Below are positions 1 to 12,600 of a stretch of DNA of 64,000 nt, piece by piece. Every line of letters starts with the position of its first letter. Positions within the stretch are counted from its first letter, which is position 1. The notes beneath the pieces are model-generated. The model was not told the origin of the DNA, ran no database searches, and was given only the letters and a program-made list of their open reading frames with translations. The position numbers and the translations under genes were made by a program. The DNA lies in the NCBI GenBank assembly GCA_965153455.1, contig OZ234500.1, forward strand, positions 9,176,001 to 9,240,000, in the 5' to 3' direction. This DNA comes from Sphagnum compactum. Its lineage: Eukaryota > Bryophyta > Sphagnopsida > Sphagnales.

Positions 1-100
1 CGAATGGTTCTTGAGCTACATAGTATTCATTGTTCTAGCAAAGCTGAGTTCCTTGTTCTTAGAACAATTCAGTATCAAGTAGGTTTTCTTATGTAGTGTT

Positions 101-3100
101 TTAATGACACACATCTCTTTTGACAATTTGTGCATATGGAAAGAAATCTGACTTGTTCATGACAAATTGAAGAGTGCCCTTGGAAGCTCGCTCCAGCAGC
201 TTCAGTCTTGCATCTTCAGCTATGCCTCCCACCTGTCCCCTCACCCAACATCATACTTGAGGTGAGTCTCTTTCCAAAATTGATTGAACAAATAGCAAGA
301 GTAGCAAAAGCCTCGAGACAGAACCACTTCTGCTAGGATTCTTAAGTACTACTTCACTCTGAAAAATGAAGCATGTTAGCATCCAAGCCTGGACTTCTTG
401 GTTTGATATAGTGGTTCCCTGACTCTCTGTACCTCCTCTGGAAACCAGACGCCAGGTTGAGCACTTCCTTCAAGAACTGCTCTGGCAAATGCTGCCACGG
501 CTACTCCTACACATCTGCATGACAAAAAGGTCAGCCATTCCAACTCAAACATGAAATGCTATACAAGTGCTAGTTTTCCAGGAAAAATGTTTGGTGAAAG
601 AAAGGACCTATATAAGCAATCTCTATTTGTCTGGCAGTTACAACTGAAGATTTTTCTTTCAACTAGCAACAAATTACAAGTGGGCCTCCTAATCATCCAC
701 GAATCTGCTTATGCAGAATATAATTCCTTAGTGCTCTCTGCAAACAAGGGAAGTTGGAACTGGGCCAGATCTGTCTTGTGAAAAACATTATGAAAGACTT
801 TGAACTGACTGACCTAGAAAGGACAGACATGGCAGCTTACACAGAGAGCATTTTATGGCTATAAATTCCAACTGCCTTTCGTCCATCCTGACAGTCCAAG
901 TCCACCTGAGCAGTCCTACCAAACGGCAACACTTACACTTTGTGTTTGTGCAAGATTCAAGGCTTAAGAACAATCACTGAATTCCAGAACAGAGGGAGGT
1001 TTGTAGCAGCTGACCCTCATTGACATGCGTTCACCAGCAATGCCATCAAGAGCACGCACCCATGGATCAGACCAACGAACAAGTGTTTCTACCTTGCTCC
1101 GATCTTCCAAAAATCCCTGCCATCATATGTACTTGTAATCAATGGATACATGACCAGAATGTCACTAGGTGAATCAGTATTGTGCCAACACTGATGAAAA
1201 CATGTCTACAGATCTCTCACCTTGGGAGCCAGAGCTGCAACAGCAGCCATTGCAACATTCCAAATATGTGGTGAAGTGCCAAAGCGTGCACTCACACTTG
1301 GCACCCCAAGGACCTCATGTGTACTAGTCACTTCTGGTAGATTGCTGCCACAACCAAAATCCCAGGTTTGCCCTCACAATAGATAAGACAGGAATCCTGG
1401 AGGAAGATGAAAGATGTCCTCATTGACCAATTTGCAGACTCAGACACCACATCTCTCAACCACAAAATTTATCCCAAACTCAGACTTTGCCAGATTAAGA
1501 CCTTTCTCCATGCCTTAGATGTTGTCCTTGAGACTCACACAAAGAGAGTGTGTGTGCAGGTGCAGAGGAGCAGAAGTGAGATTGGTGAAGAGACCTACAG
1601 AAGGTATACAGGTTTGACACCAATTCCTTTTCCAAAGTCCACATCACGTCTTCCACTATATGCTTTCAACCTGACTTCCTTCCCTGCCAACACAAGTGCA
1701 CATTATGAACCCAGCAAGCAACTTCTTTCATCTTAAAAAGAACCAAATTACAACACACACAAGCTCACACAAATAGAGAGAAGCCACCATTGTCTAAAGG
1801 GCTTAGCCCCCAACAGCTTTCTGTGCTTCAACAGGGAGAAAGCACCATCTCTTGAATGATCTTGCAACCAAAAATTTCTGACAACATCTATGACTGGCAT
1901 CTGTCTTAAGTGCAAAGGACATTTAGGGATCGTAATGACAATCAGTTTGGAAACTAATTTAGGTATCTCAAGGTCAACAATATGACATGCCGGGTCTACC
2001 CATATACAAATCAGTTTGGAAACTAGTAGTACAGATGCAGTACCATCTTGATACACAATTGCCTCTTCACCCAACAGCAAAAAGCTGGTTGCAAGAATGG
2101 TGGGTCCTGCCCCACCAGATCCTGCTGTGTAGTATGAATACCTGAAAGGAGCTGTCAGTAGAAGGGATAAAAAGAAATTTGATCCCACAACCTAAGAAAA
2201 CACAAATGTATAGAAGGTGAAATGGAGGAGAGCACTCTACTTCCTATGTTATGTTCCAAGGAGTCAACCTGATTCGCTTGGGTAGGCTGCTGGTTGTGGA
2301 GCCATTGTCAGATGACTTCCGATTTAAACGCACCAGCTCTGCTGCCATTACTGCCATGTTTTTAACCAGGTATGCTTAGCCCTTGGATATGATGTCAATT
2401 GCACAATTCTTGAGAAATATGGTCAGCTTCAAATTTAAAAACCAGGAAGACATTGAAATTCTTGAGTAGGTATCTGATTGAAGAAACCCACTGTTGCTGA
2501 CTCCAGGATATATTCCTGTTGTAGTTATTGCTGGAACTTGCATCATGATAGCTCTCTGATGAAAGCTCTTTGCCCGCCTAGAATACTCCTTATCATCACA
2601 CACATCTATGTATGCTGTCTGAATCACAGGGAAAAAGAAAAAGAAATTGTCACCAAAAAGCACATGATAACTATTATTTCAACACAACAAACCCTAAAAT
2701 TCAGAAAGCTCAATTTGTAGCAACAATTGCATCCTTCAATCTCTACAGATCTTTGAATGTGGAAGAAACTGCTATGTCCTTGTAGAACAAATGCTATGTC
2801 TTGTCTACATCTCTCAGTTATAAATGAACCCAGGAAAACCTTTAACCAGTTTTAGGGTAAAAGAATTTTTCACATTTGTGTCTAAGGCTGCTTCCAGCAC
2901 AGAACACTCCTCTCGACGCTGGAAAGGCCCTGCTGCATGCACTACAAGGTCCACTCCTACAAAGCAAAAACACAATACATGATTGAATTTTGGAGATGAA
3001 TCCCTCGATATATATAATCTTAACAACAGAAACATTTACCACCACATGTCCCAGTACAAAATTACCATCTGTCCCAGTATTATAATTCTCTGTAATTCTG

Positions 3101-4124
3101 CTGCACTCAGAGCTATTAATCAACAATCCGAGTGAAAGAGTCCCCATTTCTTTCTACATAACAATCTTGGCAGGCAATCTGTCCAGGACAGCAGAGACTA
3201 TCAATTGGAACCCTAAACCAAATCGTTTGAAGCAGAACTCCTCACATTGTTGATGTGCACATAAGAATGGGAATGTTGTGCACTCATAGTTCTACCAACA
3301 TCATAGTGTTGAACTCCTATGGGAGATATCACCACTTACTCTTCTTCCTATAGTTCATCTTGAAGTTCGTCTATTTTTCTTATAGTTTGCTTTGTACCTC
3401 GTCAGTGATGAGGACTACATCCCAATGGTATTTTCCCAAAAAAATTAAGGCTTGCAATATATCTAGAACTTCCAAAAGATTTGAGGAAACTGTGTGCTCA
3501 CCATTGAGGGCTGCTCTCAATGCAGCCGCATTATCAATGTCAAATTGGGAAAATTCAGCTCCTCCACCAAGCTCTGCAGCTAGTGCCTCCCCCTTCTCTC
3601 TGAACAAAGTAGTACATGGCACAATCCCTTCAGAATGAAACAGGCAAATGGTGCCCACCATCTGAAGAACAAACAAACCTTGTATAACTCATGCTCTGCT
3701 GCTGTGGGGACAAGTGATATCCTCAACTCCATCAGTGCAAATTTCAGTGATAAATTGTTGGAAGATTTTAGGCGAGTGCGTTTCTTTTTCTTTTTCTTTT
3801 TTTTGGGCACTTTGTCAGTCTTCCTGTTCTCTGATTCTGCGAGTTTTTGCGAGATTTTTAGACTTCTAAAAAAAATTCTACGGATGATGCTGAAGGAAAC
3901 CCAATGAAGAAGAGATGCGGAATACTGAAGTACCGGTTGCGTCCAGCGACAATTAGATGTAGATCAGGAACGGTGGCCAATGCACGGAGAGTGGAACCTC
4001 CAACGCGTCCTGTTCCTCCCATCACCAGTACTCGACGTTTGGGTACTGCTGCTGATCGTTCAGCTCCGGAGGTTTGGCAGCGTACCGCTCCCAAACACCC
4101 CATAGGTAACACCCCCGTTGACAT
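101..4124 (-). CDS. Saccharopine dehydrogenase-like NADP-binding family protein (12 exons)
   Basis: The product is a predicted 422-residue protein of the plant saccharopine-dehydrogenase-like family, whose substrate is not firmly known. Exons, 5' to 3' on the minus strand, are 4124-3934, 3599-3502, 2956-2874, 2618-2492, 2350-2269, 2141-2044, 1683-1599, 1344-1221, 1116-1015, 905-841, 514-433 and 232-101. Every junction is GT/AG and all phases agree, giving one open frame of 1269 nt that ends in TAA at 103-101. An N-terminal Rossmann motif (VLVMGGTGRVGG) begins near residue 33. It is followed by VDLVVHAAGPFQRRE, TAYIDVCDD, GIYPGVSN, YTAGSGGAGPTILATSFLL and GVPSVSARFGTSP, all typical of the family. 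ATG 4124 is the first in-frame ATG; the GTG upstream lies in a GC/CA microsatellite. The short N-terminal extension before the Rossmann fold could be a weak organelle-targeting peptide, which is unproven. It may not be the lysine-catabolic enzyme itself. Confidence 0.88.
3813..3976. repeat. 164-bp direct duplication, copy at exon 1/intron 1
   Basis: This block holds the last 43 nt of exon 1 and the first 121 nt of intron 1 of the saccharopine-dehydrogenase-like gene. It recurs at 4257-4420 with a constant offset of 444 bp, only a few substitutions and no net length change. Confidence 0.9.
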
Positions 4125-4139
4125 CTCTCTGTCTCCCTC

Positions 4140-4182
4140 CTCTCTTGCACGCGCGCGCGCACACACAGAGTCTCTCTCTCCT
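4140..4182. repeat. GC/CA/CT microsatellite at the 5' end of the saccharopine-dehydrogenase-like gene
   Basis: A run of alternating CG, then CA, then TC dinucleotides sits just upstream of ATG 4124. On the minus strand it reads through as a short Arg-Ala repeat in frame with the gene, but only from a GTG, so it is treated as 5' leader. Confidence 0.7.
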
Positions 4183-4256
4183 CTTGCGCTTCGAACTCAA
4201 ACACAATTGTTTATGGAGCCCTAAGATCACCGCTAGGACCAAATGGTTCAGCAGTC

Positions 4257-4420
4257 TGTCAGTCTTCCTGCTCTCTGATTCTGCGAGTTTTTGCGAGATT
4301 TTTAGACTTCTAAAAACTCTTCTACGGATGATGCTGAAGGAAACCCAATGAAGAAGAGATGCGGAATACTGAAGTACCGGTTGCGTCCAGCGACAATTAG
4401 ATGTAGATAAGGAACTGTGG
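4257..4420. repeat. 164-bp direct duplication, copy upstream of the start codon
   Basis: This is the second copy of the 3813-3976 block. On the minus strand it keeps an in-frame exon-1-like end (about 4420-4378) followed by the same GTACTTCAG donor context. It lies 5' of the annotated start, in the leader or promoter of the gene. Confidence 0.9.
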
Positions 4421-6639
4421 TTCACCGGATTTCCACACCCACCACTAGTAAACCATATCTTTTGCAGTTGCAAATCCCAGTAGTACACGATTACAGAGTG
4501 ACTCCAGACCTGCAATCGCCCCTTATTATTACCATTTCAAACCTCAAGAGTCGCAATTGCAGATTGATATCCCTATGTATCCTCAGAGTTGCAATCACGA
4601 AGAGTAGTTGGGAGCTACAATCACAACCCCACAACTGCAGCAGGAAATCGAAATCTCGATACGAAACCACCACGTAGATTGCAATTCTCCAATAAGAAAT
4701 ATCTAAATCTCAGGTGTTGTTTTTTTTCCTCTCACTCTCTCTTTCTGTGTGCAGACTGGAGTTTTTTGTGTGCTGAGTTACGGTATAGTACGCCCAATTT
4801 TTGCAATGTGGAAACAGAACTCGACTGGCAAGCAACTGATTTATCACAAATGCAACACAAAATAGTAGTCAGCAACACTGAAACGATGATTTGGTGAGTC
4901 TACAGTTTCTGCGTTTGGTGTGCGGTTCTACATTCGAACCTTTGTGCTTGGTTCTGCTTCAATCCCAAACGAGCCTCTACTCATTTCACCCTTGCTTGGG
5001 CAGCCTACAACATTGGCTCGAGGATTTTTATCCATTGATTGTTGTCACAATGACGTGGCCCTTCACCCCTAGCAATGCAACAGTAAAAAGCCCTAAGATT
5101 TCCATCTCCTCGGCCCCAAGGCACGTGTGTGTGTGTGTGTGTGTAGTAGACAAAGAGAGAATTTTGCCCCGCTTATAGATCCGCCAGAAATTCCTAGTGT
5201 ACCTAATTGGACAACACATTAAAGTTATCCTTAAAGTCATGCGAACTGGCCACAGGATTCAAGCACCAGTTTCGTGGAAATTGGGCACGTAACCCAAAAC
5301 TGGGCGCAAAGAATGAAGAAGGGTTTGCAAGGGGCATGAAACTGGATTTTGGACTCAAAGTGGAGATCAAACTAGTTTTATGTTGTGTTTGTGCCCCTTG
5401 AAAATATCAACCATGAGACAACCTTGCGTGCATTAGGGTTTCAAACTTGTGTGAGCTTTTTGTGTTTCATCGCAAGTGTGAACTTGTTTGAGTGTTGAGC
5501 TTGCTTGTGTGATTATTGCTATGCTCAAGTGTAAGTTTCTACGAATGTGAAGATTTCTTTTTGTGATTTCATTTATTGAGTGGACTAGGTTACAAGAGGT
5601 CGTTGGTGCCAAGAGATCATTGGTGCCAAGTGTGGTGAAGAGGCAACTTGCAATAGAGCCTCATGCATAAGCAAGGTGTAGGTTGCAGTAATGTTGTTGA
5701 GTGCAAAGACCTAACAACATTGTTGAGCACAAGGACCTCCAAAATGTAGAAGCCTTCTTAGGTATACAATGTTGAAGGCCCACCCACATAGCATGTGAAA
5801 ACTTTAGGACTATGCTTGAGAGTGAGAAAGTGATGGTGTGTCTAAAAGAATCCAAGGCAAGTGACAAAGATCGAAACATCTTTTATAATCATCATTTTCA
5901 TGAACTTTTTTTATGGGAGGCTTGTTTATTGTCATTATGGTCTTGGTCAATATTCATTTGTTGCAAACTTTGTGAAAGGATGCACAAATTGTGTCAACTC
6001 TTAAAAACCTGGCATGCTCAATGCGTGGGTCCTACAATCATTCAAGCATGAACATAGTGAGCCTTTAGTAGTGCCAAAGCTACATCCCCCATCTAACCCT
6101 CAACATGTGCATTTCCATAAAACAGCCTAAAAAATTAAACCCTTCCCTATACACACCTTACTTCTACTTCTCCTTATCTGATTGTGATAGACCAAATTCT
6201 ACCTATAATTCCACAAGAACTCATTGTTGTTTTGACATCTGCACCAAATTTATAAAGATTGGTAGAGGGTTGTTGGTATAGGATGAAGTGGCATGCCCTT
6301 GAAATTGTTAAAGGTGACAATCTTATCGTCAATCAATCATCCAACTAGGACTTTAAAACATTCAGTCAAAAAACGACTACACCTTGAATTTGACATTCCA
6401 AATTCTTGTTTATAAATGCCCAATTTAGGGTTACTCAAAAAAAACTCCAAAGATGAAAAGCCCAAATTGTAATTCTAGGCACCTATGTAACATTATGTAA
6501 TTACTAGGTTTAACATGATTTTTGGGTTACAAATAAATAAATAAAATTTGATCTACATCTTTGAAAAACATTCCATCTACTCCTACATTATTTATGTTAT
6601 TCTCAAGAGGTGCATCATTGGGATGTTCTTCCAATTTGT
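4421..6639. other. Intergenic DNA without a recognised gene
   Basis: Only short open frames are present and none resembles a protein I know. The part from 4421 to about 5100 is probably the promoter side of the minus-strand gene ending at 4124. From about 5400 onward the sequence is AT-rich and contains small duplicated phrases such as GTTGGTGCCAAGAG and ATTGGTGCCAAG near 5602-5635. Confidence 0.6.
5125..5145. repeat. (GT)n microsatellite
   Basis: About ten uninterrupted GT dinucleotides lie in otherwise unassigned sequence. Confidence 0.9.
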
Positions 6640-7990
6640 AATTAAAATACTGAATTTAAAAACCAACACTTGGATCCTTGGTTTTCTTCACTATAATTTG
6701 AAGGTAAGAATTTTTTAGGTTGAAATTATATTGAAGTTTGTGTTTTGATGAACATTTGGGTTGTGGGTATGGTAGACTCATGAATATCCCATGTATGGCT
6801 TCATTCATATTAAACCAACATCTAGATCCATGGGTTTTCTCATTGTAACTTGAAAGTAAGAATCAACCTTTAATTTTCTAGGTCAAAATTATAGTGAAGT
6901 TCATGGTTGAATGAGCATTTGGGATTTAAGTCGTGGGTATGGCAAACTAGTGAATACCCCATGTTTGGTTGCTAAAACAACATTTTTATCCTTGTTTTTC
7001 CTTATTGTCACTTGAAGGTAATAATCTATTTTTAATTTTCTAGGTTGAAATTATAATGAAGTTCATGGTTTAATGAAAATTTGGGTTTTATGTTGCAGGT
7101 ATGGTAGACTAATGAATACCTCATGTCTAGCTGCATTTAAATTGAACCAACATTTGGATTGTTGGTTCTCCTCACTGTAATTTGAAAGTAAGAATCTACT
7201 TTTTATTTTTTAGGCTGAAATTATAATGAAATTCATGGTCTAATGAACATTTGGGTTCTAAGTCACAAGTATGGCAAACTAATGAATATTTCATGTATGT
7301 TTGCATTCAAATTGAACCATCATTTTGGATCCTTTGTTTTCCTCGCTATAACTTGAAAATAAAATCTACCTTTAATTTTCAAGGTCAAAATTATATTAAA
7401 GGTCGTGGTTGGATGAACATTTGGGTTCTATATCATGGATATGGCAAATTGGTGAATACTTCATATCTAATTGCATTCAGACTAAACCAACATTTGGATC
7501 CTTGGTATTTTTCATTATAACTTGAAATAAGAATCTAGATTTAATTTTAAAGTCAAAATTATAGTGAAGTTTATGGTCTAATGAGCGTTTGCGTTTTAAG
7601 TCATAAGTATGACAAACTAATGAATACCTCATATTTGATTGCATTTAAACTAAACCAACATTTGGATAATTGGTTTTATGGTTCTTACTACAGAGTAAGA
7701 ATATGCCTTTAACATTCAAGAACTAAAGTTTAGTGAAGTTCATGGTATGTGAATGTTTGGGTTTTCAGTCGTGGGTGCCAAGCTAGTCAAATTTCATGTT
7801 TAAGTGCATTCAAATTGAACTAGTAGCTAGTTTAGTTTTTTAGTCTACAAATGCAATTTAAGATTTTTTTTTTTTATGTTAGAATTTTGGCGAGGTTGAT
7901 AGTCTTTCAAATATTTGGGTTTTGAGTCAATAATGCCTCTAGTTTGAATGCACTCAACTAAACTAATAGTTGGATTTTTAGATTTTTAGT
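6640..7990. repeat. Satellite-like tandem array, about 168-bp period, 7-8 diverged copies
   Basis: Anchor phrases around 'ACCAACATTTGGATCC' occur near 6671, 6823, 6984, 7155, 7326, 7494 and 7662. The spacing is about 152-171 bp, mostly 168-171. Each unit also carries AACTTGAAAGTAAGAATCTA, a GTCAAAATTATAGTGAAG phrase, TGAACATTTGGGTT and GGTATGGCAAACTAATGAAT in the same order. Copies at both ends are more diverged. No coding frame persists between units. Confidence 0.85.
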
Positions 7991-8879
7991 CTACAAATTA
8001 TGGAAGGTAAGAATCTACCTTTCTATCAATCGGTGATAGAGTAGTCTATACTTCATGTGATAGACTGAAATTAGCATTGGGATCTTTAAACAATTGATGT
8101 TCAACTTGAAGGTATGTGAAATACCTTCATTTTCACCTTACTTTGTTTGTGAAATACTTTAAACTAACATTTGAAATAGTTAGTTGGTTTGTAAGGCTAA
8201 GGTAATAGAATGGGTATGCTTAAGGTCTAAAAAAATGCGTGTTTATGCCAACATTTGTATCCATTTCTAATCTATAACTATAAGGTAAGATTCTACAAGT
8301 TATTTTTCTTATTTGACCATTCATTCAAAAGGAACATTTAAAATGTTTTGGTTTGAATTGGGACTGTTAATGCAATCAAGTGTTTTGTAACTCTAGGAAA
8401 AATTTGGAGAAGTTTATGTACATGTACCCAAAAACATGGTTTTGGATTTGCAACTTTAAACTACGGCAACTCAATTTATGGTCTTTAAGAATGTGGTTTA
8501 TGGTTTATAGTTATGGAGTTCATTATGGGAACTTTGCAAATGTTTGAAGAAGTGTGGTTTTTGGTTTGCAACTTTGGGAAACACTATGGTGACTTTGCAC
8601 CACAATGCCAAAATGTGGTTTTTATGACTATGACATCTTGTGACTAATGTCCAAACATAGTCATATAGTCATATGTGGTCTTTAATCACTACCATCTTAA
8701 TGACTCTAGTCAAAATTATGACAACATGATTATACATACGGCTATAATTAAGACTAAAAATAATTATGACTAAGAATATGATTACACAACTAATGTATTC
8801 ATATTGAAACAATGTTTGAATTTGAAATAGTATAACCAAATTCAATTAGGTTTGAAATGGACAAACAAATGTTTAAGTA

Positions 8880-10680
8880 ATCTAGTTCACTTTACCATAA
8901 CCTAGATTGACCTACTTTAACACAATTTAATTTACTTTAGCTTAATTTAGCATAAATAACATAGTTTAGACTAATTTAACTTAATGTAGCCCAATTTACA
9001 TAATTTAATATAATTTAAACTAATTAAATTAATTTATCTTCATTCAAATATCTTAATTTTAACCTAGCAAAATATAATTAACTTAATTAGCTTGGTTTAG
9101 CCAATTTTAGCTCATTTTTAAAATACCAAATTAACCAAATTGAAGCAAATTTAACTAAAGTTAACTTTATTTTAACCATGTTTTGCCAAATCTATTCAAT
9201 TTAGCCTAAGCAGCCATGTTTAACCAAATTTAATGTTGATACCTTATTTTAGCCTAACTTATTTAAGTTTTGACAAATTTAGCCTATTTGAAACTATGTA
9301 ACCATTTTAACCACATTTAGCTTCAATAACCTAATTTAACCTAATTTATTTAAGTTTAACCAAGTTTAACCAAAGTAACTATGTTTAGTCATGTTTAACC
9401 ACAATACCCTAATTTAGCCTAATTCATCCAAGTTTTGCCGAGTTTAGTTAAATTTAACCTAAATATCCATGTTAACCAAATTTTGCCAAATTTTGTTTTA
9501 ATACCCTAATTTAACTTAATTTATCTAAGTTTTGCCAAGTTTTGCCAATTTTGCCAAGTCTAACCAAGTTTAACTTTAAATAGCCAAGTTTTGCCAAGTT
9601 TTGCCTCAATACCCTAGTTTAACATAATTTTGCCAAGTTTTGCCAAGTTTAACCTAAATCGTCATGTTTAGCCAAGTTTTGCCAAGTTTAATTTAAGTAA
9701 CCATGTTTAACCAATTTTTGCCAAATTTAACCTAAATAGCCATGTTTTGCCAAGTTGAACCTAAGTAACCATGTTAGTCAAATTTAACTTAAGTTGCCAT
9801 GTTTTGCCATGTTTTGCCAAGTTTAACCCAAAAAAAGCTAAATAGCCAAATTTAACCAAATTTAACCTAAATAGCTAAATTTAGCCAAATTTAGTTAAAT
9901 TTCACCTAAATAACCACGTATAGCCAAATTTTACCAAGTTTAACCAAGTTTAACCTAAATAGCCATGTTTTGCCATGTGTCACCAAGTTTTGTTTTAATA
10001 CCCTATTTTAGCCTAATGTACCTAAGTTTTGTTAGGTTTTGCCTCAATAGCTTAGTTTAGCTTAATTTATTTAATTTTTGCCAAGTTTTGCCAAGTCTAG
10101 CCAAATTTAACTTAAACAACCAAGTTTTGCTTCAATACCCTAATTTAGTCTAATTTATTTAAATTTTGCCAAGTTTTACCAAGTCTAACCAAATTTAACT
10201 TAAACAGCCAAGTTTTACCTCAATACCTTAATTTAACCTAATTTATTTAAGCTTTCCCAAGTTTAACCTAAACAACCAAGTTTTGCCAAATTTTGCCCAA
10301 TTTAACATAAATAACCAAATTTTGTCGTATTTTGTCAGGTTTAGCCAAATTTAACCTAAATAGCCATATTTTGCCATGTTTTATCAAGTTCTGTTAAGTT
10401 TAACCTAAATATCCATGTTCAACCAAATTTTTCCTTAATATCCTAGTTTAGCTTAATTTATTTAAATTTTGTCAAATTTTGCTAAGTTTTGCCAAGTCTA
10501 GCCAAGTTTAACCTAAATAACCATGTTTAGCCAAGTTTTGCCATGTTTAACTTAAGTAGCCATGTTTTGCCAAGTTTTGCAAAGTTTATTTTCAATATTC
10601 TAGTTTTTATCCAAATTTATCCTCAATATTCTAATTTAGCTAAATTTATCCAAGTTTAGCCTATTTTACCCTAGTGAAAG
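8880..10680. repeat. Field of degenerate short repeats (CCAAGTTTTG / CCAAATTTAACC units)
   Basis: About 1.8 kb is built from imperfect 10-12-bp phrases such as GCCAAGTTTTGCCAAGTTTA, AACCTAAATAGCCATGTTT and ACCCTAATTTAGCCTAATTT. They alternate in longer, irregular higher-order blocks. It is non-coding in every frame and looks like an old, slippage-prone minisatellite. Confidence 0.85.
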
Positions 10681-10889
10681 TCTATGTTTTATGGTAAGTG
10701 GGCCTAGATTTAAATTAAGAATGCTTAAGTTTGTTTAAGTTAACCTATGTTAACCAAGGCTAGGCCTAAATTAACTTAGGTCAACCTAGGTTAACTTAAG
10801 GTGAGTTAGGTTAACTTGAACTAAAAACATTATTGTTTATAGATTAATGGTAAGTAAATTTTATCATAAATAAATAATGTGATGCAATG

Positions 10890-10965
10890 CTTAAAGACTT
10901 GTTCCTCAAAGTGGAGGGTGGGGAGTTCAAATCCTCCCACTTGCAAACCTTGATACCTAGGCACC
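10890..10965 (+). other. Possible tRNA-derived fragment (T-arm-like)
   Basis: The phrase GGGGAGTTCAAATCCTCCC near 10918-10938 resembles a tRNA T-arm (B-box-like AGTTCAAATCC flanked by pairing bases). I could not find a convincing A box, anticodon stem or acceptor stem, so this is at best a relic or the head of a tRNA-derived SINE. Confidence 0.2.
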
Positions 10966-11046
10966 TTGACACCTAATCACTTAGATGCCTAGATAGATAC
11001 CTTGGTGGCTTGCCTGGCCTATGAAACTTTTTAGTGCCTAGGCTAG

Positions 11047-11271
11047 GCTTCAAGGCTAGGTCCCCTAGGTTAAAAGGCTAGCACATGGCAATATTTGATT
11101 AAAAAGAAAAATAAATTGTGTAGTTATTTTAAGATTGTGACACATGGCACTTTGTGAGGCTTCAAGGCTATGTCCCCTAGGTTAAAAGGCTAGCACATGG
11201 CAATATTTGATTAAAAAGAAAAAAAATTGTTTAGTTATTTTAAAATTGTGACACATGGCATTTTGTGAGGC
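11047..11271. repeat. 112-bp tandem duplication (2 copies)
   Basis: The phrase GCTTCAAGGCTAGGTCCCC starts a unit at 11047. It recurs at 11159 with one change and is followed in both by GCTAGCACATGGCAATATTT and GTGACACATGGCA. The copies are nearly identical, so the duplication is recent. Confidence 0.9.
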
Positions 11272-12600
11272 TACCATGTGCTTGTTGGATCTAGGACTAT
11301 GTCCTTTGCAACTATAGTCATGGTAAACCATAGTTGTTAATGTGGCTACAATTAATGCGACTAGTGGGATTTACGACGTGGTCATTTGGACTAGGCAATC
11401 ATGTAATCAGCTCTAGTCATAGGTGACGCATACAACTAGATTTTTGTAGTTGTAAATGTCACGTTTTGACATTGTGCACATGTATCTTTGGGAATGTTAT
11501 CATAGTCATGGTATGTAGTTCTTTGAACCTTAAGTACTACAGAATCTAGTGAACATTGGGGGTCTAAAAGTGTGTGTCTTTTATGTTATGGTTGTGTGTG
11601 GTAGGTATGGCAAAATTGCTAGCTAATATGGATGCAACATAAGAACTAGTTGATGATTATCAAGTCACACAAGCAAAAACAAAACCACTGAAGAACCAAA
11701 AAAATGGCACCTAGGAGGGAGAAAAATGCAAGGAACCATTGTAGAATCTTTGCACTTAAGTATTATGGCCACAAGTTATCACATTGATTTTACCACATAT
11801 TCTAATGGCAAAAAGAATATGACACAGTTGAGCTTAGTCCATATATATGTGAAAATGTTAGACTCGCAAAATCCTATCCACATTTTGTTTACTTTATACT
11901 TATTTAACATTGAGGTAATTGTGTGCCCTAAACAATTAGTGTGATAAAAATTTGTTCCTTCTAAACAACCCTACATGCATATTAACTACGAAGAAAAGTA
12001 ACCCAATTTGTGCAAATGTATCAATTGGCCCAAAATGGAGGTAAATTTGTAGGGAGTCGAATTAGAAAAAAACCAACCCAAATGCAATATTCACATTTGT
12101 TCCCTATCAAAGGGTATTTTTATTATGTAATCCCTGCATCTAAGTATTGTTTTATATTTATATTTTATTTTACTCTTGCAATCATACCCATAGGATAATC
12201 AAAGATACAATCTCACAACCTAAATTCCATTTGTAATACTTTCATAATACTTTCATTTGGGTGATTACAAATATTTGAATTGTGGCCTTCAATTTGATTT
12301 TAGTCAAACAACCCATGTTCCCTACAATATTTGCATTTGGGTAATTTTCACATCATTTTTGCATGCTACAAAAGGATGAATGAAAAGTTATCCCTTTAGT
12401 TGGATTTAATGGTAGATGAGGGTATTGCGTTGTCATTTAAGGTGGGTTAATGAAGTTGATCCATTTAAAAATGATATTGTAAAATTGTTTCAAAAGGGTG
12501 TTGAAGTTCCATTCAACCTTGAATGTATTGATTTTTGCAATACCTTCATCACCTGTCATGGTACCTTTAGGATTTTCTTGTGTGTGAACAATACTAAAGA
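11272..12600. other. AT-rich DNA without a recognised gene
   Basis: Short open frames at 11726-11944, 12010-12198 and 12416-12613 show no motif I recognise and are probably fortuitous. No repeat structure stands out. Confidence 0.5.

Noticed and set aside
10890-10965. Functional tRNA gene
   Set aside because: Only a T-arm-like segment is present; no cloverleaf could be built.
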